Below are positions 54,175-63,339 of a stretch of 64,000 nucleotides of DNA, piece by piece. A model generated the notes under the pieces. It was not told where the DNA came from and did no database searches. It saw only the letters and a program-made list of their open reading frames with translations. Each line of letters begins with the position of its first letter. Positions within the stretch are counted from its first letter, which is position 1. The stretch lies in assembly GCF_014203955.1 (NCBI RefSeq), contig NZ_JACHKA010000001.1, positions 2,821,001 through 2,885,000 of the forward strand, given 5' to 3'. Source of the stretch: Sphingobium lignivorans. Lineage in GTDB: Bacteria; Pseudomonadota; Alphaproteobacteria; Sphingomonadales; Sphingomonadaceae. Made by a program: the position numbers and the translations under genes.

Positions 54175-57100
54175 TCACATGACGAAGCGGAAGCCCACCC
54201 GGAACGAGCGGCCGACACGTTCGTAATTCGGTCCGCCCGAAAACACGAAGACGGCTGGCGGGCGCTCGTTGAAGAGGTTCGACACGTTGAAGAAGATCTC
54301 GCGCTTGTGCTTGCCCTCCCCGGCATCGAGGCTGGCCTGAAGGCCGACATAGGTGCGTGACGAGATGCTGTTGTCGTTGATGTCGGTCGGCAGGACGAAC
54401 GTGTTGTCATACTTGCCGCCGCCAATATAGCTGATGTCCGCAAAGACGTTGAACGGGCTCATCTGGAAACCGAGCGTGGCGTTGCCGGTCCATTTGGGCT
54501 GCGCATTCGAGATATCGCCCGCGCGCTCGACCGCGGTCACGCCATCGCTGACCTTGTAGGAGAAGGTCCGGTTGGCGAGGAACCGCGCCGAGGCTGTGCC
54601 GGCGCCGACCGGAATATGATAGCTCACTTCGATGTCGAGGCCATCGGTCTTCAGCGATTGCAGATTGAGATAGGGATTGTCGATCCGGGTGATCGCGCCA
54701 TTGGTCCGCGTGATGAGTGCGCAGAGGTTCTGGTTGCCGGCAACGCAGCGATTGACGATGTCCTGTAGCGACAGGGTCGAAATCGCGCTGATGATGTTGA
54801 TCTTGTAGTAATCGACCGAGAATTCGAGCCCCCGAAAGAACGGAGGACGCACCACCACGCCGGCGGCGGTGGTGTCCGCACGCTCCGGACGCAGGTTCGG
54901 ATTACCGAGCGAATAGGTCTGGAATGTCGGCGAAGTGTTGGTGACGGGATCGATCACGCCGGCCGTCGATAGCACGGGCGAGGTAAACAACTCGACGATA
55001 TTGGGCGCACGGATATCGCGCGATCGGGTCGCGCGGAAGCGTATCCCGTCGACCGGTTCCCAGTTGGCACCCACCTTCCAGGTCGTGATCGATCCGCTGG
55101 TGCTATAGTCGGTCACGCGAATGGCCCCATTCAGATCGAGCGATCGCAAGAAAGGCACGTCCTTCGCGAGCGGCACGACGGTCTCGGCGAAGACCTCCTT
55201 CATATTGAGATTGCCAGATAATGGCTTGGGATTGCCGAGACCGAAGGCATTGGCCTGAGACAGGGAATCCGACGTCTGGCGAGCAGATTCCTCACGATAT
55301 TCGCCACCGGCGACGACGGACACCGGTCCGGCCCAGGTCGAGAAGGGCTCACCGGAGAGGCTCGCCGCGACGACCTTCTGCGTCACCGTCAGATCGGCGC
55401 GGGAGGTCCCGAAGACATAGGCGGCAGCAGCTGGAGATACCGGGGCGAAGCGCGTTGCGGTCGGCCCGAAGATGTTGAGCGGAATGCAGCCATTATTCGG
55501 ATTGGTGATCGTCGAACGGCAAACGATCTTGCCGCTGGCCACGCCGGTGAGGATCAGGCCCTCATCGACCGCATCCGAAGCCAAGGCGAGATTGGCACGG
55601 ATCGAGTTGTTCTCGATCAGGAGCTTTTGCTTGTTCTCGCCATATTCGCCATAGACATCGAGATACCAGCTGCCGCCGATATTGCCCTGAAGTCCGATCA
55701 CGGCACGGAAGGTGTCATTCGTGCGGCTCACCTGGGACGCCCCGAAATCCTCGGAATAACGCCCGACGCTGATCGTCTGCAGGCCAAGCGTCTCCATCAG
55801 GGTCTTCACCGACTGCGGAAGGTAGGCATTGTCGCGCTGAATGACGAAATTGCCTGTAATCAGCGTATTGGCCGGGGAACTGAAGAATGGGCCGGGCTTG
55901 TTGCGCGCGATCACGCCGGTCGCATAGGCGGTGAGGCCGTCCGTCACGTCCCAGCTGATGCGGCCATAGCCCGTCGCCTTTTCCTGCGGCAATGCGGAGA
56001 GCGAGACCGACAGGTCCCAGGCCTCGCCGTCGAACCGGCCGGGCAGGACATGGTTGGATGTGCCCACATAGGTGCCGACGGGCTGCTGGAAGGTCGTGCC
56101 GCCCGACCCGAATTCGAGCCCGGCCAGCGGCCCGCCCACGATGACACCGCCGAGCGTGGCTGTCCGCGTGTAATTATAGGGCACGATCAGGCGGCGGAAC
56201 TGGCCGTTGGTCGGCGTCCACGCCGGATTGGTAATCAATCGGGCGATCGGATACTCGGTGTCCGGCCGCGCATTGATCGGCACGCCATTGGCCCGCACAT
56301 ATTCGCCGCTCAGCAGGACATGGCCGCGCTCGGCGAAGCGGAAGCCGCCGCTGAGCGATGCGCGGACGGTGCGGTTGTCGCCATAGGTCGAGATGCCGAT
56401 CTCCGCCGCGCCCTTGAGGCCCGTGAAGCGATTGTCGAGAACGAAGTTCACCACGCCAGCCACAGCATCGGAACCATATGCGGCCGAGGCGCCACCGGTT
56501 ACCACGTCGACGCGCTGGATCAGTGCACTCGGAATGACGCCGATGTCGACCGTGCCGATGGAGGTACTGGGCACGAAGCGTTGCCCGTCGAGCAGCACGA
56601 GCGTCCGATTGGCGCCGAGGCCGCGCAGATTGGCGAAGCTCTGCCCGGAGGAGCCAGCCTGGCCGACGCCCGCCGTCTGGGCGGTCGAGCTGTTCTTGAA
56701 AACCGGGAGCGTGATCAGCGCATCGATGATTGTCGTTGGCGCCTTGGAATCGATGAGTGTGCTGCCGATCACGGTCGTGGGGGTCGGCGCATCATAGCCG
56801 TCGCGGACCACGCGCGTGCCGGTGACGACGATCTCGCCCGCGACGGGATCCCCGGAGCCGTTCCCGAAGAGGTCGCTGGTGGCCTCCGGAGTCCCTCCGG
56901 GCTGGCCGGCCTCATTTCCTTGTCCGTTTCCCAGGCGCGCCACCGCCAACGCTCCGGAGGTGTCCACGCGCATGCCGAAGCCGGTGCCGCGCAGGAGCGC
57001 CTCAAGCGCCTCTTGCGGGGAGGCCTTGCCGCGATAGCCCTTCGAACGGAGGCCCTGCATCTCGCCGCCCTGATAGATGATCGGTGTTCCCGCCTGACGG

Positions 57101-57231
57101 CTGAACGCATCGAGCACGGTCTTAAGGTTGCCCGCCGCAATGTTGAACTGCCGGTCTTGTGCCTGCGCGGGCACGGCCATTGCCATGATGCAAACGCCCG
57201 TCGCAAACGCCGCCATCAAATTCCGCGTCAT
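54175..57231 (-). CDS. TonB-dependent transducer with STN domain (FecA-like)
   Basis: A 1018-residue receptor. After the signal peptide (MAMAVPAQAQ) comes an STN domain (residues about 30-110: FNIAAGNLKTVLDAFSRQAG; ALEALLRGTGFGMRVDTSGA). Next are a TonB box (EIVVTGTRV), a plug with LRGLGANRTLVLLDGQRFVP and GGASAAYGSDAVAGVVNFVL, and a barrel ending in RVGFRFVM. The STN domain is the part that contacts FecR, and fecR/fecI-like genes lie upstream in the same operon, so it is a signalling receptor. ATG 57231 follows GGGGGAGGA. The ligand is unknown; the plug and barrel pattern is of the large, non-siderophore sphingomonad type, so a carbon source is likely. Confidence 0.93.
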   Translation of the reverse strand: MTRNLMAAFATGVCIMAMAVPAQAQDRQFNIAAGNLKTVLDAFSRQAGTPIIYQGGEMQGLRSKGYRGKASPQEALEALLRGTGFGMRVDTSGALAVARLGNGQGNEAGQPGGTPEATSDLFGNGSGDPVAGEIVVTGTRVVRDGYDAPTPTTVIGSTLIDSKAPTTIIDALITLPVFKNSSTAQTAGVGQAGSSGQSFANLRGLGANRTLVLLDGQRFVPSTSIGTVDIGVIPSALIQRVDVVTGGASAAYGSDAVAGVVNFVLDNRFTGLKGAAEIGISTYGDNRTVRASLSGGFRFAERGHVLLSGEYVRANGVPINARPDTEYPIARLITNPAWTPTNGQFRRLIVPYNYTRTATLGGVIVGGPLAGLEFGSGGTTFQQPVGTYVGTSNHVLPGRFDGEAWDLSVSLSALPQEKATGYGRISWDVTDGLTAYATGVIARNKPGPFFSSPANTLITGNFVIQRDNAYLPQSVKTLMETLGLQTISVGRYSEDFGASQVSRTNDTFRAVIGLQGNIGGSWYLDVYGEYGENKQKLLIENNSIRANLALASDAVDEGLILTGVASGKIVCRSTITNPNNGCIPLNIFGPTATRFAPVSPAAAAYVFGTSRADLTVTQKVVAASLSGEPFSTWAGPVSVVAGGEYREESARQTSDSLSQANAFGLGNPKPLSGNLNMKEVFAETVVPLAKDVPFLRSLDLNGAIRVTDYSTSGSITTWKVGANWEPVDGIRFRATRSRDIRAPNIVELFTSPVLSTAGVIDPVTNTSPTFQTYSLGNPNLRPERADTTAAGVVVRPPFFRGLEFSVDYYKINIISAISTLSLQDIVNRCVAGNQNLCALITRTNGAITRIDNPYLNLQSLKTDGLDIEVSYHIPVGAGTASARFLANRTFSYKVSDGVTAVERAGDISNAQPKWTGNATLGFQMSPFNVFADISYIGGGKYDNTFVLPTDINDNSISSRTYVGLQASLDAGEGKHKREIFFNVSNLFNERPPAVFVFSGGPNYERVGRSFRVGFRFVM

Positions 57232-57387
57232 GAAATCCTCCCCCGTTTTTATTCCTGCCTGTTGAGACAAACGGGCGGCGCTTTTGTGTAGAAAGACATT
57301 CGCATTCAGCAGCGAAGAATGAGTGCCGCCACCAGGAAATGGCGCACACGGGGTGCTCCGCAGGCGTGCCGGGTCGTCAGCAGACCT

Positions 57388-58338
57388 TCATTTCGTCGGG
57401 CTGGGATTGGTGATCAGAGGGAAGTTTCCGTCATAGGGCGGCCAGTTCGGTAGCGGTTGATCGGGCGGCGCGTAAAACATCGCCGCGTGAACGCTGCGGA
57501 TGCGACCGGCATCGACCCCGAACACCTCCATGAAGTGATTGCGGCGCCGCGGATCGCCCGCCTTGCGCACGAAGACCGCCGAGGCAAGTACCACCTGCGC
57601 CTCCTCGTCGATCAGCGGATAACGCCGGGCCGCGACCAGCCCCCCCAGCGTCGGATAGCCGGAGGTGCAATCCTGCTTGCCCTGGAAGCCATCCTGCTCC
57701 TGCCCGGGCTTCAGCGGCCCACCAAAGGCGGGAAAGCCGTTTTCGTAGCGAGTACAGCCGCCATGCGCGAGGACGGCACGTCCATTCTCCGCGACGATGC
57801 CGTCGAAATAGCTGTTCACGACGGCCACCAGCGTCTCGCGCGGCAGGCGCTGGTCAGGCGCGACGACGCGCTCGGGCGGCGGATCGGCGGCTAGTCTTGC
57901 AAGATTGAAGACCACCTTGCTGCCCTTCCCGTAGATGCCGGGATCGCCCTCATGCGCGATATGCCATTCGCCCTCGGTGATCTTGCCGTTCCTGACCTGG
58001 AGGCGAACCGAGGCGACCGCCTGCGTGCCATTGTCCGTCACGATGCCGAAGAAGGCCGCATTGCCAGTGACCACATCGAAATAGCGCCGTTGCAGCGGCC
58101 CCAGCGACGAGAGCGTCTTCCAGACGCCCGCGTCGGTCAGCGTCAGCCTGGCATTTTGGGTCTGGCGAAAGCCGATCGCCAACGGCGCGCGCGCCGGGTC
58201 CTTGGCGATCACTGCCGCCAGGAAGGCATCGAGCGTGCTGCGCAGGCAGGCTCGATCGCAGGACACGGGCTGTGCCTGCGCCGAGCCAAGTGGCAGAACG
58301 AGCGCGGCGCCAAGCCCCGCCAGATATGGAAATTTCAA
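57388..58338 (-). CDS. secreted DUF8021/NTF2-like protein, paralogue B
   Basis: A 316-residue exported protein. The signal peptide is MKFPYLAGLGAALVLPLGSA to QAQ. CDRACLRSTLDAFLAAVIAK and DPARAPLAIGFRQTQNARLT closely parallel the product of 53212. Later features are ITEGEWHIAHEGDPG, an internal Cys pair (HGGCTRYENG; KQDCTSG) and RRNHFMEVFGVDAGRIRSVH. The two paralogues flank the TonB receptor within one operon. It lies 31 bp after fecR and 156 bp before the receptor. A shared role in handling the receptor's substrate in the periplasm is the simplest reading. Confidence 0.72.
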   Translation of the reverse strand: MKFPYLAGLGAALVLPLGSAQAQPVSCDRACLRSTLDAFLAAVIAKDPARAPLAIGFRQTQNARLTLTDAGVWKTLSSLGPLQRRYFDVVTGNAAFFGIVTDNGTQAVASVRLQVRNGKITEGEWHIAHEGDPGIYGKGSKVVFNLARLAADPPPERVVAPDQRLPRETLVAVVNSYFDGIVAENGRAVLAHGGCTRYENGFPAFGGPLKPGQEQDGFQGKQDCTSGYPTLGGLVAARRYPLIDEEAQVVLASAVFVRKAGDPRRRNHFMEVFGVDAGRIRSVHAAMFYAPPDQPLPNWPPYDGNFPLITNPSPTK

Positions 58339-58369
58339 TAGTCCCTCCCCTTTTCAGCGCCTGCCCCGC

Positions 58370-59359
58370 TCAGCGGGACACGCGAATTTCAGTCTCGCGT
58401 TCATCGATGGCGATGCCATAGGCATCGCGGAGCAACCGCGCGAAGGCATCGGGCTTGTCCGATGGGAAGGTCCCCGTGATCCTGATCGCCGCTACGGACG
58501 GGCCAACGAGAACGAGTTTTCTCTCATTGTAGCGATTGAATTCCGCAGCGATGGCCGGCAGCGGCTTCTCGTCGAACGTCAGCATGCCTGTGCGCCAGGA
58601 GAGCGCGCTCTCCACCTTGTCTTCCGAGCGCGCCGTCACCAGCGTCGCCGCGCCTTCCGCCATCGCGATGTCGCCGCCGACGATGATCGAAGATCGCATC
58701 AGTCGATTGTCCTTCATCTCATCGACCCGCACGCGTCCTTCGAGCACCGACACGACCACTTTGCCGCCATCGCGCCACACCGAGAATTTAGTTCCGAGCA
58801 CGGTAATCTGGCGATCACCGGCATAGACGATGAAGGGCTGGTCCTTTCGGTGCGCGACCTCAAAAAAGGCTTCACCCTGATCGAGCCAGACCTGACGGCG
58901 CGCAGCCGTGAACGCGGTGCGGACCTTCGACTGGGTGTTGAGCTGCATGCGGCTCCCGTCCTCCAGGCCGACCAGGCGCTTGCCGCCCACGGGCGTCGTA
59001 AAGGATTGGGCGGAGGTGTCCGGAACGGGCTTGCCTATAGTCATGGACGCCCTTTGCGTCGCAAATTGCCAGCTGCCTACGACCAGCGCGATCGACGCGG
59101 CGATGGCCATGGGCACCCACCAACGCGACCATCGCGCAGGACGCAGCTCTTCTTCTGAATCGACAGTGTCCGGGCCGAGCGCGCCGATCCGGTCTGCCTG
59201 CTCCCAGCCATATTCGAGACGCCAATAGGCGGCCTTGTTGCCATCGGACTCAGCCATCCAGGTCTCGAACCGCGACTGTTCGCCCGGCGACAGCGGCCCG
59301 TCCTGCCGGGCGATCAGCCAGTCGGCCGCCTCCAGGTTCGTCTGGCGGGCGCGGCTCAT
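58370..59359 (-). CDS. fecR: FecR-like anti-sigma regulator
   Basis: A 329-residue FecR-family protein. The N-terminal cytoplasmic FecR-N domain (AADWLIARQDGPLSPGEQSR; YWRLEYGWEQADRI) is followed by a membrane helix at about residues 82-100 (WVPMAIAASIALVVGSW). The periplasmic FecR domain has TPVGGKRLVGLEDGSRMQLN and VLGTKFSVWRDGGKVVVSVL. A C-terminal STN-like part (FDEKPLPAIAAEFNRYNERK) ends at RVSR. ATG 59359 overlaps the sigma-factor stop by four bases. It should hold the sigma factor inactive until the STN receptor binds its ligand. Confidence 0.92.
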   Translation of the reverse strand: MSRARQTNLEAADWLIARQDGPLSPGEQSRFETWMAESDGNKAAYWRLEYGWEQADRIGALGPDTVDSEEELRPARWSRWWVPMAIAASIALVVGSWQFATQRASMTIGKPVPDTSAQSFTTPVGGKRLVGLEDGSRMQLNTQSKVRTAFTAARRQVWLDQGEAFFEVAHRKDQPFIVYAGDRQITVLGTKFSVWRDGGKVVVSVLEGRVRVDEMKDNRLMRSSIIVGGDIAMAEGAATLVTARSEDKVESALSWRTGMLTFDEKPLPAIAAEFNRYNERKLVLVGPSVAAIRITGTFPSDKPDAFARLLRDAYGIAIDERETEIRVSR

Positions 59360-59931
59360 GCATCGCCTCCTGTCTCACGGCGGTCGGGGGGAGCGACTCT
59401 GGCGGTTCCCCCGCCCCCTCCGCCCAGCATATGATCGGTCAGCGCGCGCATGCCGATGCTTGTCTGCTGCCGCACGGCATCACTGCCGATACCGAGCCTC
59501 TCGGCCGTCTCCCTGATGTTGAGCCCCTCGATCTTGCGAAGTTGGACGATCTGTCGGACGCGCGGCGTGAGTTTCGCCAGCCCCTCCTGCACGCGGCGCA
59601 GGGCTTCGCGCGCGCCCAAATGACGCTCCGCGTCGAACAGGCCGAAGTCGCTGTCCACAAGCTCAAGATCCGCGACCAGTTCGAAGGAAACGATGCGCGC
59701 CCGCTTGGCGCGATTGATAAGATGGTTGCGCGCAATGACGAACATATAAGGACGCGTCGCGAGCGGCAGACCCTGCCGAGCGCCGGCAATTACCAGTTCA
59801 TACACATCGTGCCTCAGGTCCATCACGTCGTCTTCAACCCTCCAGTTGTGACGGATGAAGTGGGTCAGCTGCCCTTCGAGCGGCAACACCTCCCGACGAA
59901 ACCACTCCCTGATTTCAGCATCGTCCAGCAT
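59356..59931 (-). CDS. fecI: FecI-like ECF sigma factor
   Basis: A 191-residue ECF sigma factor. Region 2 has HFIRHNWRVEDDVMDLRHDV and RPYMFVIARNHLINRAKRAR. Region 4 has LAKLTPRVRQIVQLRKIEGL and AERLGIGSDAVRQQTSIGM. ATG 59931 (GGAGAGA upstream) gives the usual length; the frame stays open to 60213 with non-family residues, and ATG 59997 is an alternative. It is the first gene of the operon sigma, fecR, DUF8021 B, TonB receptor, DUF8021 A. It is expected to transcribe the receptor genes when the ligand is sensed at the outer membrane. Confidence 0.9.
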   Translation of the reverse strand: MLDDAEIREWFRREVLPLEGQLTHFIRHNWRVEDDVMDLRHDVYELVIAGARQGLPLATRPYMFVIARNHLINRAKRARIVSFELVADLELVDSDFGLFDAERHLGAREALRRVQEGLAKLTPRVRQIVQLRKIEGLNIRETAERLGIGSDAVRQQTSIGMRALTDHMLGGGGGGTARVAPPDRRETGGDA

Positions 59932-60368
59932 GAGCCGGCCTGTCTCTCCTTCGAAGGCGCATGTTATCACCCCTTGAGACAATCGACGGAACAACATGTG
60001 TAAGAGGAAATTGATGATGCGATTTTTTGATGAATGAAGGGCTGCTTTCAGTCTTTGGCGGAAGGTGCGTCGAACGACCGCAAGGTCGGCGTTAGGCGCC
60101 CAAAGCCCTGGCCGAGGCGCTGGCCACCGCCCACCGGAAACGTGCCCGCGACGTTGAGCCCGGCGTAGCGAGTCTGCTCTGGATGCTGGGTTTCGACACC
60201 TGCCTCTGTTCATCGGCCCGCTGGCAGGAAGCCATCGTCTGGCTTTGGGCTTCCCCGCCGGTGTCTACAGTCACCATATGCGGAAAATCCGACCGCGCAG
60301 CGTCTTCAGGTTGATCTGAGGCGTCTTCCATTCGCAGGATTCTCAGTTCCAGGTAGAACAGTCGGATG
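59932..60368. other. 437-bp gap upstream of the sigma-factor gene
   Basis: No gene is supported. An A/T-rich stretch near 59998-60035 (ggaaattgatgatgcgattt) is the likely promoter area for the sigma-factor operon. A reverse reading of about 50 codons ending at 60048 (with GTFPVGGGQRLGQGFGRL) has some protein-like character but no start and no known family; it may be the tail of a lost gene. Confidence 0.45.
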
Positions 60369-61710
60369 TCAGCCCCTGTTCTCTTCTGCCACCATATCGT
60401 CGGCGAGTTCCAGACCCGCCCTTCCGTCGGCGGCAGTGTGGGCGGGGGCTTTGGGGCGGGCGAGGTACTCGGGCTCCTCGACCTCGAGCATGCCTTCCCA
60501 CCGCGTCACCACCGATGTCGCGATGGCATTGCCCAGCACATTGGTCGCGGTGCGGCCCATGTCCATGAAGTGATCGACCGCGAGGATGAACGCGATGCCT
60601 TCGACCGGCAGGTTGAACTGACCCAGCGTCGCGGCAACCACCACCAGGCTCGCTCGCGGCACCGCGGCAATGCCCTTGCTCGTCACCATCAGCACCAGCA
60701 GGATGGTGATCTGCGTGAGGATCGGGAGATCGATGCCATAGGCCTGCGCGATGAAGATCGTCGCGAAGCTGGCATACATCATCGAGCCGTCGAGATTGAA
60801 GCTGTAGCCCAGCGGCAGCACGAAGCTGTAGATGCGGCGCGGCACGCCGAACCGGTCGAGCTGCTCCAGCATCTTGGGATAGGCCGCTTCCGAGGACGCG
60901 GTGGAGAAGGCCAGCAGCACCGGCTCGCGTACATAGCGCAGCAGCGTGAGGATGCGCCGCCCCAGGAAGAACGCGCCGGCCAGGATCAGCAGCCCCCACA
61001 GGAGGAACAGCGCGATGTAGAACTCGCCGACCAGCTCGCCATAGGTCAGCAGCACGCCGGGCCCTTCCCGCGTGATCGAGGCGGCCAGCGCGCCGAACAC
61101 CGCGATCGGCGAGACCCGCATCACATAGCCGGTCACCTGCAGCATCAGCTCGACCAGCGATTCCACCAGCGTGACGATCGGTTTGCCCTTCTCCCCGATC
61201 GCGGTGAGCGCCACCCCGACGAACAGCGAGAAGACCGATCTGGTTGTCCGCCATGGCCTGCACCATCGACGTGGGGAAGATGTGCAGGATGAAATCGCGC
61301 AGGTTGAGCCCGCCGGTCTCGATGCCCGCCGCGCCGCCGGCCGCACCGGCCTCCGCCGCCGTGCGCGTGAGGTTGAGCCCCTCCCCCGGTGCCAGCAGGT
61401 TCACCATCACAAGGCCCAGGCCGACCGAGATCAGGCTGGCGACCAGGAACCAGCCGATCGCCCGTCCCCCGATCCGCCCCAGCGCCGCGCTGTCGCCCAT
61501 ATGCGCGATCCCCGCCACCAGCGTCGAGAACACCAGCGGCGCGATGATCATCTTGATGAGATGCAGGAACACATCCGCCGGCAGATGGAGATAGCCCGCC
61601 ACCCGACCCGACAGCGCCGCATTCTCCCCAAACGCAAAATGCGCCCCCGTCCCGGCCGCAACGCCGAGCACCATGCCCATGATGATATAACGCGTAAGGC
61701 GCGGTGCCAT
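60369..61710 (-). pseudogene. dicarboxylate/amino-acid:cation symporter (DctA/GltP type), frameshifted
   Basis: A DAACS-family symporter split by one frame change near 61240. The N-terminal part from ATG 61710 (GGGAAGAT ribosome site) has LHLIKMIIAPLVFSTLVAGI and ends in frame at QAMADNQIG. The remainder continues in another frame from VFSLFVGVALTAIGEKG through YSFVLPLGYSFNLDGSMMYA to the substrate/cation motif FILAVDHFMDMGRTATNVLG and EENRG. Compared with the family, about four residues are missing at the break, so a deletion of roughly 11 bases fits. It is either a recent pseudogene or a sequencing error. An intact copy would import C4-dicarboxylates or acidic amino acids. Confidence 0.82.
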
Positions 61711-61737
61711 GCTTATCTTCCCGTCAGGCAAGAGAAC

Positions 61738-61763
61738 GCACACGGCGCGACTGGGCCGTGTGC
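61738..61763. terminator. hairpin between the symporter and M20 genes
   Basis: GCACACGGC (61738-61746), an 8-base loop, GCCGTGTGC (61755-61763): a perfect 9-bp stem. On the reverse strand it follows the M20 gene and is succeeded by GTTCTCTT, a weak T-rich tail, so it is a plausible terminator for M20. Confidence 0.6.
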
Positions 61764-61792
61764 GCCGTTCATGAAGATGATTGAGGGACGGA

Positions 61793-63250
61793 TCAGCCGG
61801 CCGTCTGGTTCTTGCGGTAGTCGAGGGCCGGGGGATTATCGCCCAGCAACGATTTGTAGACAAAGTCCCCGCCGCGCCGCTTCTCCAGTTCGGCCTGTGC
61901 AGCGGCGAGCACGTCAGGGCTCTGGAACAGCTCCGCCGCGGTCAGCGCCATCGCTTTCGCAGCCACGACCGCTCCCTTGACGCCCACGCTGTGGCCACTG
62001 GCCGCGACGGCCTGCCAGCTGTGCGCGGGTGTCCCGGGTGCCCAGGTGGCGGCGGACATGCCGACCGTCGGCGTGGTGTAGCTGACATCGCCGACATCGG
62101 ACGAAGCCGGGATGACTATCCCGCTCGCATAAGGCTCCACAGCCCGGCTCGTGCGCCGGGCGGCTGCCGGGAAGGTCGCGCTCACCTGATCGATGAAAGC
62201 CTGTTCCTTGGCGCTGTAGCTCGGCGCCGCCACCTTGAGCAGATTGCCGTGCATCACATGGCCGAGCACGTCGTTGGGTAGCGTATCGAAAGTGCCACCA
62301 GTCTGGTCGAACGCCACGGTGGTGCCGGTGCCTAGCGCAGCACCCTCGGCCGCTCTTTTAACGCGCTCAACGATCTGCGCGACAGTGCGCTGATCCGGGT
62401 GCCGAATGTAATAATAGACTTCAGCCGTTTCAGGCACCACGTTCGGAGCCTTTCCACCATCGGTGATGACGTAGTGGATACGCGTTTCCTGCGGCACATG
62501 CTCGCGCATCATGTTGACCATGTTGTTCATGGCCTCCACCCCGTCCAGCGCGGAGCGCCCCCGGTCGGGCGCGGCGGCAGCGTGGGCAGAGAGGCCCTTG
62601 AACCGGAACTTGCCGCTGACATTGGCCAAGGTTCGACCCTGTGAAGCACTGTTGCGATCGCCCGGGTGCCAGTGCAGCATGGCCGAGACATCCTTCGTCA
62701 GCCCGGCGCGGACGAGGAAGACCTTGCCGGATCCGCCTTCTTCTGCAGGTGAGCCATAGACGCGGATCTCGCCCTGGACGTTGTTGGCTATCATCCAGCG
62801 CTTCGTGGCGATCGCCGCCGCGACCGAGGCCGCGCCGAAAAGATTGTGGCCGCAACCATGGCCGTTCTCCATATCGGGCTGGGCGGCGCGCTCGGCCGCG
62901 GCGGCCTGACTCATGCCCGGCAATGCATCAAACTCGGCAAGGATACCGATCACCGGGCCCTTGCCGGTCCGAAAACTGGCGACAAAGGCCGTCGGCATGC
63001 CCGCTACGCCCGCTTCAACCTTGAAGCCGGCATCTTGCAGCTCCTTCTGCAGCAGGGCCGAGCTCTTCGTCTCCTGAAAACCCACTTCCCCATAATGCCA
63101 GATGTCCAGTGCCGTCTTGCTCAGAACCGGCGCGTCCCGATCAATGTCCACCATGATCGACTGGCTCGCCATATCGGATAGCGGGGCAGCCAGCAGGGGC
63201 GTGCCGATGGCGCCGGACAGGAGCAGCAGCGAGCGAAGGATGAGTTTCAA
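61793..63250 (-). CDS. exported M20D-family amidohydrolase (AbgB-like)
   Basis: A 485-residue M20 metallohydrolase with a signal peptide (MKLILRSLLLLSGAIGTPLL to AA). The metal and catalytic segments are visible: AEFDALPGM, NGHGCGHNLFGAASVA, the general-base region GSPAEEGGSGK, a dimerisation domain (FRFKGLSAHAAAAPDRGRSA) and a late ASSDVGDVSY block. It resembles AbgB-type amidohydrolases that split N-acyl aromatic amines such as aminobenzoyl-glutamate. Export and a neighbouring TonB receptor and symporter suggest uptake and cleavage of an N-acyl compound. No inducer or regulator is apparent in the window. Confidence 0.87.
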   Translation of the reverse strand: MKLILRSLLLLSGAIGTPLLAAPLSDMASQSIMVDIDRDAPVLSKTALDIWHYGEVGFQETKSSALLQKELQDAGFKVEAGVAGMPTAFVASFRTGKGPVIGILAEFDALPGMSQAAAAERAAQPDMENGHGCGHNLFGAASVAAAIATKRWMIANNVQGEIRVYGSPAEEGGSGKVFLVRAGLTKDVSAMLHWHPGDRNSASQGRTLANVSGKFRFKGLSAHAAAAPDRGRSALDGVEAMNNMVNMMREHVPQETRIHYVITDGGKAPNVVPETAEVYYYIRHPDQRTVAQIVERVKRAAEGAALGTGTTVAFDQTGGTFDTLPNDVLGHVMHGNLLKVAAPSYSAKEQAFIDQVSATFPAAARRTSRAVEPYASGIVIPASSDVGDVSYTTPTVGMSAATWAPGTPAHSWQAVAASGHSVGVKGAVVAAKAMALTAAELFQSPDVLAAAQAELEKRRGGDFVYKSLLGDNPPALDYRKNQTAG

Positions 63251-63301
63251 GACGACGACCTCATGATTTTGGGGCGGAGAACTTGCGGATGATGACAGTA
63301 T

Positions 63302-63331
63302 GGCGCGCGAAAAGCTTGCTCTCCGCGCGCC
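63302..63331. terminator. hairpin between the TonB receptor and M20 genes
   Basis: GGCGCGCG (63302-63309), a 14-base loop, CGCGCGCC (63324-63331): an 8-bp G/C stem just after the reverse TonB-receptor stop. It may attenuate read-through into the M20 gene; no T-run follows. Confidence 0.5.
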
Positions 63332-63339
63332 GGTTATTT

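Noticed and set aside
55627-57291. 554-codon forward open frame opposite the STN-TonB receptor
   Set aside because: Antisense shadow of an unmistakable receptor; composition is dominated by Arg, Gly and His and no ribosome site precedes it.
54175-59931. Ferric-citrate uptake system
   Set aside because: FecI/FecR/STN signalling is present but the usual fecBCDE transporter is absent and two secreted NTF2-like proteins are included, so iron citrate is not supported.
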